A DNA stretch of 9,534 bases from Pirellulaceae bacterium. GTDB lineage: Bacteria; Planctomycetota; Planctomycetia; Pirellulales; Pirellulaceae. Position numbers and translations under genes: made by a program. This document shows, piece after piece, positions 1-5,692 of this stretch. Numbering within the stretch: position 1 is the first letter of the stretch; every line of letters begins with the position of its first letter. The stretch is taken from positions 1 to 9,534 of the forward strand of contig JADLDX010000041.1 in the NCBI GenBank assembly GCA_020846515.1, given 5' to 3'. The notes below the pieces were generated by a model. That model searched no databases and was not told where the DNA came from. It saw nothing but the letters and a program-made list of their open reading frames with translations.

Positions 1-30
1 CTGGCAGCCCGAACCTCCTGTTCACGATGA

Positions 31-70
31 ATGTGCCTTAATCCCAAATTGGACGCGTCCACGTGCTTAG
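31..70 (+). repeat. Dispersed boundary repeat, copy R1
   Basis: First of six related copies in this window of a roughly 40-bp repeat whose approximate consensus is ATGTGCCTTAATCCCGAATT followed by GGAYGYGTCGACSTGCTTA. R1 is very close to R4 (1377-1416): the first 15 bases, ATGTGCCTTAATCCC, are identical, and so is the GCGTCC core. It contains the palindrome GGACGCGTCC at 51-60. The 5' flank (20-30, TTCACGATGA) also resembles the flank of R6 (4921-4930, TTCACGCTGA), so the repeat unit is longer than the core. It lies upstream of the sigma factor gene. The function is unknown. Confidence 0.7.
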
Positions 71-94
71 CAATTTGTAGGCTCGGATCGTAGC

Positions 95-162
95 TTGGGC
101 ACTCTTGCCCGAGTTCAATTTGAGATGACGAGCAAGAGTGCCTAACTTCCGATCTTGCTCGT
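95..162 (+). promoter_or_regulatory. Two mutually exclusive hairpins upstream of sigma gene
   Basis: Positions 98-108 (GGCACTCTTGC) are perfectly complementary to 132-142 (GCAAGAGTGCC). The stem extends through a G-U and two A-U pairs to 95-145, and the loop is 23 nt. Positions 128-137 (ACGAGCAAGA) are perfectly complementary to 153-162 (TCTTGCTCGT), with a 15-nt loop. The two stems share 132-137, so only one can form at a time. A run of five T follows at 169-173, separated from the second stem by GGCGGG, and the sigma gene starts at 190. This resembles an attenuator or leader switch. It could equally be a set of direct and inverted operator sites, because CTTGCYCG recurs at 104-111 and 154-161. 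Confidence 0.4.
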
Positions 163-189
163 GGCGGGTTTTTGTTACAATCGGGTGTT

Positions 190-828
190 ATGGATAATCA
201 ATTACTACAAAGACCTGCAGAACGCGAGCTGCTCCAGCGGGCCAAGACGGGCGACTTCACGGCGTTCCAGGAATTGGTCGCTCAGTTGCAGCCACGGGTT
301 TATGGATTAGCCTTTCGTATTCTGCAGCAAGTGCAAGACGCAGAAGATACTGTCCAGCAGACCTTCCTGTCGTTGATCGAGCATATTGGCGAATTTCGTG
401 AGGAGTCGTCAATTGCCACTTGGGTACTGAAAATCGCCAGCAATCATGCGTTGAAGATCCTCCGCAAAAAACGTGGCTTGCAGGTGACCTCGATGCATGC
501 CGTCGACCCTGATGATCGATATGACAGCGTACCTCACCCCGAATTCATATCGCCATGGTCCAAGACGCCCGAAGAGATCGCCGAGCAATCGGAAGTGCAC
601 GACGAATTGGAAAGAGCACTCTCGCAGCTCAACGAAAAGTATCGATCGGTGTTTGTGTTGCGGGACGTAGAAGGCTTGTCCGTCAAAGAGACCGCTGAGG
701 CGCTAGAGTTAACCGAATCAACCGTTAAAGTCCGTTTGCTCCGAGCTCGCCTGGCGCTGCGCGAGCAATTGACCCGTAAGTTCGGCGATCCGCAACGCGT
801 CATGATTCCGGATCATAATCATGGTTAG
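190..828 (+). CDS. ECF-family (sigma-70 group 4) RNA polymerase sigma factor
   Basis: The 212-residue protein is an alternative sigma factor that directs RNA polymerase to a specific promoter set. It has the two-domain ECF layout. Sigma region 2 spans about residues 22-93, with the core-binding and -10 recognition stretch DAEDTVQQTFLSL at 50-62 and ATWVLKIASN at 76-85. An acidic, proline-bearing linker follows (about 100-135). Region 4 is at about 138-192, with its helix-turn-helix around EGLSVKETAEALELTESTVK. Regions 1.1 and 3 are absent. The ATG at 190 was chosen because residues from there fit the family. An upstream in-frame TTG at 172 would add six residues (MLQSGV) with no family support. 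No strong Shine-Dalgarno is visible. The next gene encodes a zinc-finger anti-sigma factor, its expected partner. The stress or signal it answers cannot be read from the sequence. Confidence 0.93.
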   Translation: MDNQLLQRPAERELLQRAKTGDFTAFQELVAQLQPRVYGLAFRILQQVQDAEDTVQQTFLSLIEHIGEFREESSIATWVLKIASNHALKILRKKRGLQVTSMHAVDPDDRYDSVPHPEFISPWSKTPEEIAEQSEVHDELERALSQLNEKYRSVFVLRDVEGLSVKETAEALELTESTVKVRLLRARLALREQLTRKFGDPQRVMIPDHNHG

Positions 829-868
829 TGTTTGTAACCTTTTGATCTCAGCCGGATCCAAACTAAAT

Positions 869-908
869 ACGTGCCCTCTGCGCCAAGCGGACATGTCGAC
901 CTGCGTAG
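869..908 (+). repeat. Dispersed boundary repeat, copy R2 (divergent)
   Basis: This is a divergent copy of the boundary repeat in the gap between the sigma and anti-sigma genes. The conserved part is GCGGACATGTCGACCTGCGTAG (887-908, written here as GCGGACATGTC plus GACCTGCGTAG), matching the right half of R6 (GGATGTGTCGACCTG). The left half (ACGTGCCCTCTGCGCC) keeps only GTGCC and the spacing. It ends 28 bp before the anti-sigma start at 937. Confidence 0.5.
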
Positions 909-936
909 TATGGCATCGATATCGAGGTATCACACA

Positions 937-1182
937 ATGACTTGCGAAGAGCTTCTGAAAGCCTTGAATGACTACGTCGATGGCCAGGAGTTAACAGAAA
1001 TCTGTGATGAATTTGCCGAACATCTGGCGGGCTGCAATCCCTGTCAGGTCGTCGTCGACAATATTCGTCAAACGATATCGCTCTATCGAGCCGGCCAACC
1101 CTACTCGATGCCCACAGGTTTCCAGGAACGATTGCAACTTTCTCTCAAGCAGAAGTGGGCAGAGAAGTTTGGAAGCACGTAA
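937..1182 (+). CDS. Small soluble zinc-finger (zf-HC2/ZAS) anti-sigma factor
   Basis: The 81-residue protein carries the ZAS signature EHLAGCNPC (H-x3-C-x2-C) at about residues 28-36, with further cysteines at positions 3 and 24 that could complete a zinc site. Proteins of this class bind the partner ECF sigma factor and hold it inactive until a redox or other signal releases it. No membrane segment follows the zinc finger. The C-terminal half is a charged, probably helical tail, so this is a cytoplasmic single-domain form. The ATG at 937 is preferred over the GTG at 871 and the ATG at 910. It is preceded by GAGGT (924-928) at 8 nt, and the longer versions would translate repeat R2. The gene is probably co-expressed with the sigma gene (108-bp gap). 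Its TAA stop at 1180-1182 lies inside repeat R3, so the original C-terminus may have been trimmed or replaced. Confidence 0.85.
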   Translation: MTCEELLKALNDYVDGQELTEICDEFAEHLAGCNPCQVVVDNIRQTISLYRAGQPYSMPTGFQERLQLSLKQKWAEKFGST

Positions 1183-1217
1183 GCCCGTCGACACGTCCGA
1201 TTCGGCATAAGGCACAT
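1179..1217 (-). repeat. Dispersed boundary repeat, copy R3
   Basis: Inverted copy of the repeat. Its minus-strand reading begins ATGTGCCTTATGCCGAATCG and continues with GACGTGTCGACGGGCTTAC. It overlaps the stop codon of the anti-sigma gene (1180-1182). With R4 (1377-1416, opposite orientation) it forms an inverted pair whose outer ends match exactly (GTAAG at 1179-1183, CTTAC at 1412-1416). The innermost ten bases also match (TAAGGCACAT at 1208-1217 against ATGTGCCTTA at 1377-1386). Confidence 0.7.
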
Positions 1218-1376
1218 GGTGAGAATGCTCGTGCAACAAGTCGATCGCAAGTTTGCGGCCACTCTCATCAAAGCTTGAACGAATCACCTGATCTGCAAGT
1301 GTCTTCCAGCTCTTCACAACAGTGCTTGTTCCAATGACTCAGGCAGCTTTGCGCTGTGTCATCGTCCATGCCGAAG
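1218..1376. other. Spacer between inverted repeats R3 and R4; possible minus-strand coding remnant
   Basis: This 159-bp stretch lies between the convergent anti-sigma and kdpE genes, and I recognise no gene in it. On the minus strand, a frame open from about 1338 down through 1218 and into R3 reads like protein (VKSWKTLADQVIRSSFDES, then GRKLAIDLLHEHSHH). An in-frame TGA lies just upstream, after a short ATG-started stretch MTQRKAA. The frame has no clear start or ribosome binding site and runs into the repeat and the antisense of the anti-sigma gene. It may be a decayed small gene or a chance open frame. Confidence 0.25.
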
Positions 1377-1416
1377 ATGTGCCTTAATCCCGAATTGGAG
1401 GCGTCCAAGTACTTAC
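1377..1416 (+). repeat. Dispersed boundary repeat, copy R4
   Basis: Plus-orientation copy closest to R1. It begins ATGTGCCTTAATCCCGAATT and ends AAGTACTTAC. It lies 26 bp beyond the stop codon of kdpE on the kdp transcript and forms an inverted pair with R3. No hairpin followed by a T-run was found between it and kdpE. The paired repeats are therefore the only structure visible at the 3' ends of the two convergent transcripts. Confidence 0.75.
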
Positions 1417-1442
1417 ATGGCTACATGGGCGTGTTTAGGTGC

Positions 1443-2126
1443 TTAGACCGCTGAGTGGAAACGATAGCCAACACCCGGTTCGGTTAGAAAAAATTGTGGT
1501 CGAGCAGAGTCCTCCTCTAACTTTCGACGCAGATTCGCCATGAACACTCGCACGTAATGGGGTTCGGCCACGTCATTAGGTCCCCACACTTCGCGCAGCA
1601 AGAACCGATGAGTCAGTACCTTTCCAGTATGCCGAATCATCGTGACTAGCAATTTGTACTCCAGCGGAGTCAGGTGTACGATTTCATGGTTCCGATGAAC
1701 TGTGCGGGCAGCCAGATCAACACGTACGGTTCCGAAAGTGACGACATTGCCCGTTGGGCTGGATGCGGCATGACGCAATGCGGCACGGATGCGGGCCAGT
1801 AATTCACCGGTCCCGAACGGTTTGGTGACATAGTCATCGGCGCCGTGGTCGAGCGCCAAGATCTTCTGAGCTTCCTGATCGCGCGCAGACAGGACGATAA
1901 TGGGTACCCTGAGCCACTGACGCAGTTGCTGGATTACCTCTTGCCCGTCTATGCCGGGCAATCCCAAGTCGAGCACGACCAGATCAGGTGGATAATCAAC
2001 CGCCAGTCGCAAGCCCTCTTCGCCGCTGGCCGCTTCGTTAACTCGATAACCAGCATCGACAAACGAAGCGCTTAGATATTTGCGGATGGGCGCTTCGTCT
2101 TCAATAATCAGAATCAACGGATTCAT
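1443..2126 (-). CDS. kdpE: KdpE, OmpR-family response regulator of the kdp operon
   Basis: The 227-residue protein is a transcriptional activator phosphorylated by KdpD. The receiver domain (about residues 3-117) shows the acidic pocket E9-D10-E11, phospho-acceptor D53 in VVLDLGLPG, switch residue S80 in VLSAR and K102 in YVTKPF. A winged-helix DNA-binding domain of OmpR/PhoB type follows (about 128-227), ending LRRKLEEDSARPQFFLTEPG and then VGYRF. In known systems the phosphorylated form binds upstream of kdpF/kdpA and activates transcription. The ATG at 2126 was chosen because MNPLILIIEDE is the family start. An open frame continues upstream to 2237 but would overlap kdpD. GGAAAG lies 5-10 nt upstream as a likely ribosome binding site. 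It is the last operon gene, 13 bp after kdpD. Confidence 0.96.
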   Translation of the reverse strand: MNPLILIIEDEAPIRKYLSASFVDAGYRVNEAASGEEGLRLAVDYPPDLVVLDLGLPGIDGQEVIQQLRQWLRVPIIVLSARDQEAQKILALDHGADDYVTKPFGTGELLARIRAALRHAASSPTGNVVTFGTVRVDLAARTVHRNHEIVHLTPLEYKLLVTMIRHTGKVLTHRFLLREVWGPNDVAEPHYVRVFMANLRRKLEEDSARPQFFLTEPGVGYRFHSAV

Positions 2127-2139
2127 GCTTCTTTCCAAA

Positions 2140-4824
2140 TCATCCAATGCGAACTTGCGGGGCGTCATTGGGTTGCGGCAGCTCAATCGTAAACTCGGCA
2201 CCGCCACCGGGCGGATTCGATACTGAAATGGAACCACCTAATAACTTGGTAATTGCCCGACAGATGGCCAAGCCCAGACCGTTGCCCTTACCGTCATCAG
2301 CACTAACACCAGCACGATGAAATTTTTCAAATATCTTGTCCTCGAGACCTGTAGGGATGCCAGGTCCTCGATCGCGGACACGGATAAGCAGTCGATTGCG
2401 TTGGAGCTCTGCCGCCAGGCTGATGGGGCTACCCTCCGGCGTATATCTGGCTGCGTTTTCAATCAAATTGATTAACACCTGCTCTAGCATAACATCATCT
2501 ATCAAAACCAGCGGGAGCGAAGGATCCAAGATCACTTGCATCGGTCGATCAGTCAACTCCTGCGCCGTGTGCTTTAGCGCAGAACCAACGATCTCTTCAA
2601 GCACATGCCATTGCAAATTGGGGTTGGCAGCACCTGCGTCCAAGCGGGACATTTGTAGAATGTTTTGCAGTACTCGGTTCAAGCGTTCCGTTTCCGACAT
2701 GATGGTCGCAAGAAGCGACCGACGAGTAGTCGAATCAAGTGTGTCAGAGTTCAGTAGAGTACTGCTGGCACCTGCTATCGACGCTAATGGCGTTTTCAAG
2801 TCGTGCGAGACGCTGCTGAGCAGTGTACTGCGCAGTTGTTCTGATTCGGCCCTCAATCGTGATTCAGCCGCATCGACGACTGATCGATCACGTTCCAAAG
2901 CCAAGGCTAACTGATTGGCCGCAGATTCCAAAAGACGCCTCACATCGGGCCCTTGCAGGTTTGTCGAGTCCAAAGGTCTAACGGCAAGCGCCCCTAAACA
3001 ACTCTGCGTTCCCACAAGCGGTACGAACAGTGCGCAAGCACTGGGCAATGTATTGGTGCCAATACCGGATACCTGAGAATGCTCGATAGACCACTGCGCC
3101 GCGGGCAAGCTAATCTCGTGAGTGGCCACTAGCGTTTGCTGTCCATTGACTGGATAGGGCAACTTGCCTTGATGGCGCAGATAGACGACGATCTCAGCGC
3201 CGATAATCTCGCCAAGTGTTCGTGAAGCCGCCATCGCCAGAAATACTTCTCCATACAACGAGCTCAACTCCTTGCCCAATTCGTACAGCAAGTTGATACG
3301 TTGCTCACGGCGACGAGCATTTGCGATTTGTGCTTTCAGCCGCGATGTCAGCGTACTAATTAACAAGCCAATCGCCAACATCACGGCAAACGTGACCAGG
3401 TACTGAGTGTCCGAAACGGCAAACGTTAGAAATGGCGGCACAAAGCAATAGTCGAAAACAAGTACCGCCAGAATGCTCGCAGCAATAGCCGGTCTTTGGC
3501 CACTACGAAACGCGACAAAGGCTACCCCGGCCAGAAAGATCATGACCCGATTAGCTTCCGTATCGGCGACATGCAGACGCAGAAGAATGTAAGAAAGCAG
3601 CGCGCTGACGATGGTGGTGACCAGAGCGTTCCCGTAGCCAGACCAACGGATCGCCGTACGGTTAGGACTGGGGCGTGAGTGAGTCGCTTGTTCGCTATCG
3701 CCCTGAATCACGTAGATATCAATACCGCCGCTAGTGTTAATCAGTCTATCGACGACCGACTTGAACAGCAGCCGCTTCCACTTCGGCTCACTGCTTTTGC
3801 CAATCAGGATTTTGGTAACATTGCGGGCACGCGCGTAATCGAGAATAGTGTCGGAGACAGTGTTGCCTGCCAACGTGAGCGTCTCGGCCCCCAAACGCTC
3901 GGCCAACCGAAAGTGTTGTTCAATCTGAAACTTGACTGACTGCGACGTTGCATGGCCTGGAAGATCGACCGATACAGCTGTCCATTTGGCATCTAAGGCG
4001 GTGGCCATTCGTTTGGCGGTACGTATGACGCGTGCGGTGGTTGGGCTAGGCCCAACGCATACCAATAGACGATCCGTTGTTGCCCAAGGTACAGTGGCCG
4101 ACTGGCGACTGCGCGCAAACTCGACTTCTGTGTGTACTCGACTGGCTGCCTGCCGCAACGACATTTCACGCAGCGCGCTAAGATTAGCCCGTTTAAAGAA
4201 ACTTTGTGCTGCCCGTGCCGCTTGCTCGGGCAAGTAAATTTGCCCTTGGCCAAGTCGTTCCAGTAAATCATCGGGAGGCAGGTCGACCAGTTCGATTTCA
4301 TTGGCCGATTCAAACACGTCGTCCGGAATGGTCTCTCGAACCACTATCCCAGTGATCTCACCTACGATGTCGTTAAGGCTTTCGATGTGTTGAACGTTTA
4401 ATGTCGTCCAGACATCGATACCCGCCTCCCTCAACTCCTGGACGTCCTGCCAGCGTTTACTATGCCGTGAACCTGCTGCGTTGCTGTGAGCCAGTTCATC
4501 GACCAGAATGATTTCGGGATTTCTTTGTAGTGCGGCATCAATGTCAAACTCCTTCAAACGCACGCCTCGATGATCCATTTCGCGAATCGGCAGCGTTTCC
4601 AGGCTGGAGGCCAATCGCTCGGTAGCTGGCCGGCCGTGCGGTTCCAGATAACCAAGCACCAGATCCCTACCGGCGGCAATCGCGCGATGCGCGTTCTCAA
4701 GCATGGCAAACGTCTTGCCGACACCAGCGGCATAGCCGAAGAAAATCCTCAACTGTCCGCGTTTACGATCAGGGCTGTCATCGCGTATCTGGGCAAGCAA
4801 TTGATCTGGGTCAGGCCTAGTCAC
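2140..4824 (-). CDS. kdpD: KdpD, membrane sensor histidine kinase for K+ limitation
   Basis: The 894-residue sensor kinase is the same length as the E. coli protein. In order: an N-terminal KdpD domain with Walker-A-like GYAAGVGKT (30-38) and VDELAH (108-113); a universal-stress-protein-like domain (about 250-375); a compact bundle of about four membrane helices (about 398-495); a GAF-like region (about 520-640); and a dimerisation/phosphoacceptor domain with H674 in SVSHDLKTPL. The ATPase domain has NLIENAARYTPEG (N box), VRDRGPGIP (G1), IFEKFH (F) and GNGLGLAI (G2). It autophosphorylates and passes phosphate to KdpE. The start is GTG at 4824. An in-frame TGA lies a few codons upstream, so no longer start is possible. 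There is no GAGG-type ribosome binding site, only GGA nine nt upstream inside repeat R5, which can pair with R6. Initiation is therefore probably structure-dependent. Confidence 0.97.
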   Translation of the reverse strand: MTRPDPDQLLAQIRDDSPDRKRGQLRIFFGYAAGVGKTFAMLENAHRAIAAGRDLVLGYLEPHGRPATERLASSLETLPIREMDHRGVRLKEFDIDAALQRNPEIILVDELAHSNAAGSRHSKRWQDVQELREAGIDVWTTLNVQHIESLNDIVGEITGIVVRETIPDDVFESANEIELVDLPPDDLLERLGQGQIYLPEQAARAAQSFFKRANLSALREMSLRQAASRVHTEVEFARSRQSATVPWATTDRLLVCVGPSPTTARVIRTAKRMATALDAKWTAVSVDLPGHATSQSVKFQIEQHFRLAERLGAETLTLAGNTVSDTILDYARARNVTKILIGKSSEPKWKRLLFKSVVDRLINTSGGIDIYVIQGDSEQATHSRPSPNRTAIRWSGYGNALVTTIVSALLSYILLRLHVADTEANRVMIFLAGVAFVAFRSGQRPAIAASILAVLVFDYCFVPPFLTFAVSDTQYLVTFAVMLAIGLLISTLTSRLKAQIANARRREQRINLLYELGKELSSLYGEVFLAMAASRTLGEIIGAEIVVYLRHQGKLPYPVNGQQTLVATHEISLPAAQWSIEHSQVSGIGTNTLPSACALFVPLVGTQSCLGALAVRPLDSTNLQGPDVRRLLESAANQLALALERDRSVVDAAESRLRAESEQLRSTLLSSVSHDLKTPLASIAGASSTLLNSDTLDSTTRRSLLATIMSETERLNRVLQNILQMSRLDAGAANPNLQWHVLEEIVGSALKHTAQELTDRPMQVILDPSLPLVLIDDVMLEQVLINLIENAARYTPEGSPISLAAELQRNRLLIRVRDRGPGIPTGLEDKIFEKFHRAGVSADDGKGNGLGLAICRAITKLLGGSISVSNPPGGGAEFTIELPQPNDAPQVRIG

Positions 4825-4860
4825 GTCGACACATCCGATTCAGGATTGAGGCGGCTTCGA
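4825..4860 (-). repeat. Dispersed boundary repeat, copy R5
   Basis: Inverted copy directly abutting the GTG start codon of kdpD. On the kdp coding strand it reads AATCCTGAATCGGATGTGTC and then GAC immediately before GTG. Its GTCGACACATCC (plus strand 4825-4836) is an exact inverted match to 4951-4962 in R6. The inner end (4847-4860) is less conserved. Confidence 0.7.
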
Positions 4861-4962
4861 ACATCGGTGCCAGACAGGAGTTCGGCCGTATATTGCATGT
4901 GTGCAAGCCCATTACTGTTCTTCACGCTGAGTGTGTCTTGATCCCGAATGGGATGTGTCGAC
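4825..4962 (-). promoter_or_regulatory. Intra-operon stem formed by R5/R6 over the kdpD start region
   Basis: In the kdp mRNA, bases from 4962-4951 pair perfectly with 4836-4825 (12 bp). After one mismatch (4950/4837), 4949-4941 pair with 4838-4846 (nine pairs, one a G-U). The loop is 94 nt. The 3' arm ends exactly at the GTG start of kdpD and contains its only GGA ribosome-binding candidate. The 5' arm lies within the translated end of kdpC, whose stop (4912-4914) is in the loop. Ribosomes finishing kdpC would therefore open the stem. Coupled translation, or damping of kdpDE relative to kdpABC, is an inference from this geometry. Confidence 0.55.
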
Positions 4963-5625
4963 CTGTTTAATTGTTGTTGGTAGCAACAGCGGCATGTTGC
5001 GATCCAATTCCAGATTGAGCCTGAGAACATTGATGCGCGGCTCACCCAATATTCCAAGTTGCCTGGCTTGCACGTGCCGATTGACCAGCTCGCGGAGCAG
5101 CGCAGGATCCTGGTTACGATACCTGGCAACGCGCTCGACTTGGAACTGGGCGGCAGCAACTGTGATATGGGGATCAAGCCCGCTGGCCGATGAGGTCACC
5201 AAGTCCACAGGTACGCCAGCCGATACAGGTACGCCTGTCGAAGCAGGTAGACTAGTCGAAGCAGGTACATTGGGTGAGGCTACACTGCCTGATTGTAAAC
5301 TCTGCAGACGTGACGTGGCTGCCTCCACGAGCGCCGGGTGCATGGGGCCAAAGTTTGAACCACTGGACGCGGCCGCATTATAGGGCGTAGGACCAGTCGC
5401 CGAGAGTCGTCCCCAAAAATATTCTGGACGTGTAAACGATTGACCGATCAGCTCGGAGCCAATCAATTGGCCATCGACAAAAATCAAACTGCCACTGGCT
5501 TGGTATGGAAACAGAAGACGAGCCATAGCCGTAACCAACAGTGGATAAACCCCACCTGTCAAAAGGGACATGCCTACGAGCAATGTCAGTGCAGATCTGA
5601 AATACAGGAACATTTGCGAATCCAT
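4912..5625 (-). CDS. kdpC: KdpC, potassium-transporting ATPase C subunit
   Basis: The 237-residue subunit has a single N-terminal membrane helix (about 9-38) and an extracytoplasmic domain. It binds KdpA and stabilises the transport complex. Family motifs are GSELIGQSF (56-64), YFWGRLSATGP (69-79), the conserved Ser/Asn-rich GSNFGPMHP, the SSASGLDPHIT segment (145-155) and the closing RQLGILGEPRINVLRLNLEL. It is about 40 residues longer than usual for two reasons. A low-complexity insert of short repeats covers about 117-140 (VPASTSLPASTGVPVSAGVP), encoded by an 18-bp tandem repeat. A C-terminal tail of about 29 residues follows the canonical end near residue 208, and its last 17 residues are a translation of repeat R6. 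The start at 5625 is preceded by GAGGT at 12 nt. The ATG at 5613 is an alternative start. Confidence 0.95.
   Translation of the reverse strand: MDSQMFLYFRSALTLLVGMSLLTGGVYPLLVTAMARLLFPYQASGSLIFVDGQLIGSELIGQSFTRPEYFWGRLSATGPTPYNAAASSGSNFGPMHPALVEAATSRLQSLQSGSVASPNVPASTSLPASTGVPVSAGVPVDLVTSSASGLDPHITVAAAQFQVERVARYRNQDPALLRELVNRHVQARQLGILGEPRINVLRLNLELDRNMPLLLPTTIKQVDTSHSGSRHTQREEQ
4921..4969 (+). repeat. Dispersed boundary repeat, copy R6
   Basis: Plus-orientation copy reading TTCACGCTGAGTGTGTCTTG, then ATCCCGAATGGGATGTGTC and GACCTGTTTA. It lies within the 3' end of kdpC and encodes, on the opposite strand, the tail beginning QVDTSHSGSR. It is the inverted partner of R5. The left flank TTCACG-TGA is shared with R1. 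Confidence 0.75.
5208..5279. repeat. Four tandem 18-bp repeats inside kdpC
   Basis: Four consecutive 18-bp units each begin CAGGTA: 5208-5225, 5226-5243, 5244-5261 and 5262-5279. Units 2 and 3 share the ending GTCGAAG. Being a multiple of three, the array stays in frame and encodes degenerate six-residue units (VPAS-TS, LPAS-TG, VPVS-AG, VPVD) in the extracytoplasmic domain of KdpC. It looks like an in-frame expansion of a loop and may vary between strains. Confidence 0.8.
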
Positions 5626-5692
5626 GAAGAAGGGGTGACCTCAAAAGAAAGAATCAGCCTTAACGCGTTGAGGAAATCCTCTACTGGTCAAG
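5626..5692. other. kdpB-kdpC intergenic gap
   Basis: This is a 67-bp spacer in the operon. It holds the GAGGT ribosome binding site of kdpC (plus-strand ACCTC at 5638-5642), a short palindrome AACGCGTT (5662-5669) and a weak four-base-arm inverted repeat GAGG-AAAT-CCTC (5670-5681). No convincing copy of the boundary repeat and no clear terminator were seen here. Confidence 0.5.

Noticed and set aside
155..181. Possible sigma-70-like promoter TTGCTC with 15-nt spacer and TACAAT before the sigma gene
   Set aside because: The spacer is short and the implied start site would fall at the ATG. The -35 part overlaps a hairpin arm. The match is too weak to annotate.
833..857. TGTAACC as an ECF -35 element driving the anti-sigma gene
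   Set aside because: No convincing -10 element lies at the usual distance, and a separate promoter for the second gene of the pair is not needed.
871..1182. Longer anti-sigma protein starting at GTG 871
   Set aside because: It would translate repeat R2. The ATG at 937 has a good GAGGT site and begins with the family-like MTCEELL.
1377..1442. Rho-independent terminator after kdpE
   Set aside because: Only short direct repeats (ACATGG twice) and repeat R4 are present. There is no stem followed by a T-run on the minus strand.
2127..2237. Longer KdpE starting at 2237
   Set aside because: The extension overlaps kdpD and lacks family similarity. The response regulator fold begins at the ATG at 2126.
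31..4969. CRISPR array or tandem regulatory array
   Set aside because: Copies are hundreds to thousands of bases apart, in both orientations, with unequal spacing and no unique short spacers.
4821..5177. Alternative minus-strand frame overlapping kdpC and ending at the repeat
   Set aside because: It is a shifted shadow of kdpC with no family similarity. It stays open mainly because the repeat reads through in several frames.
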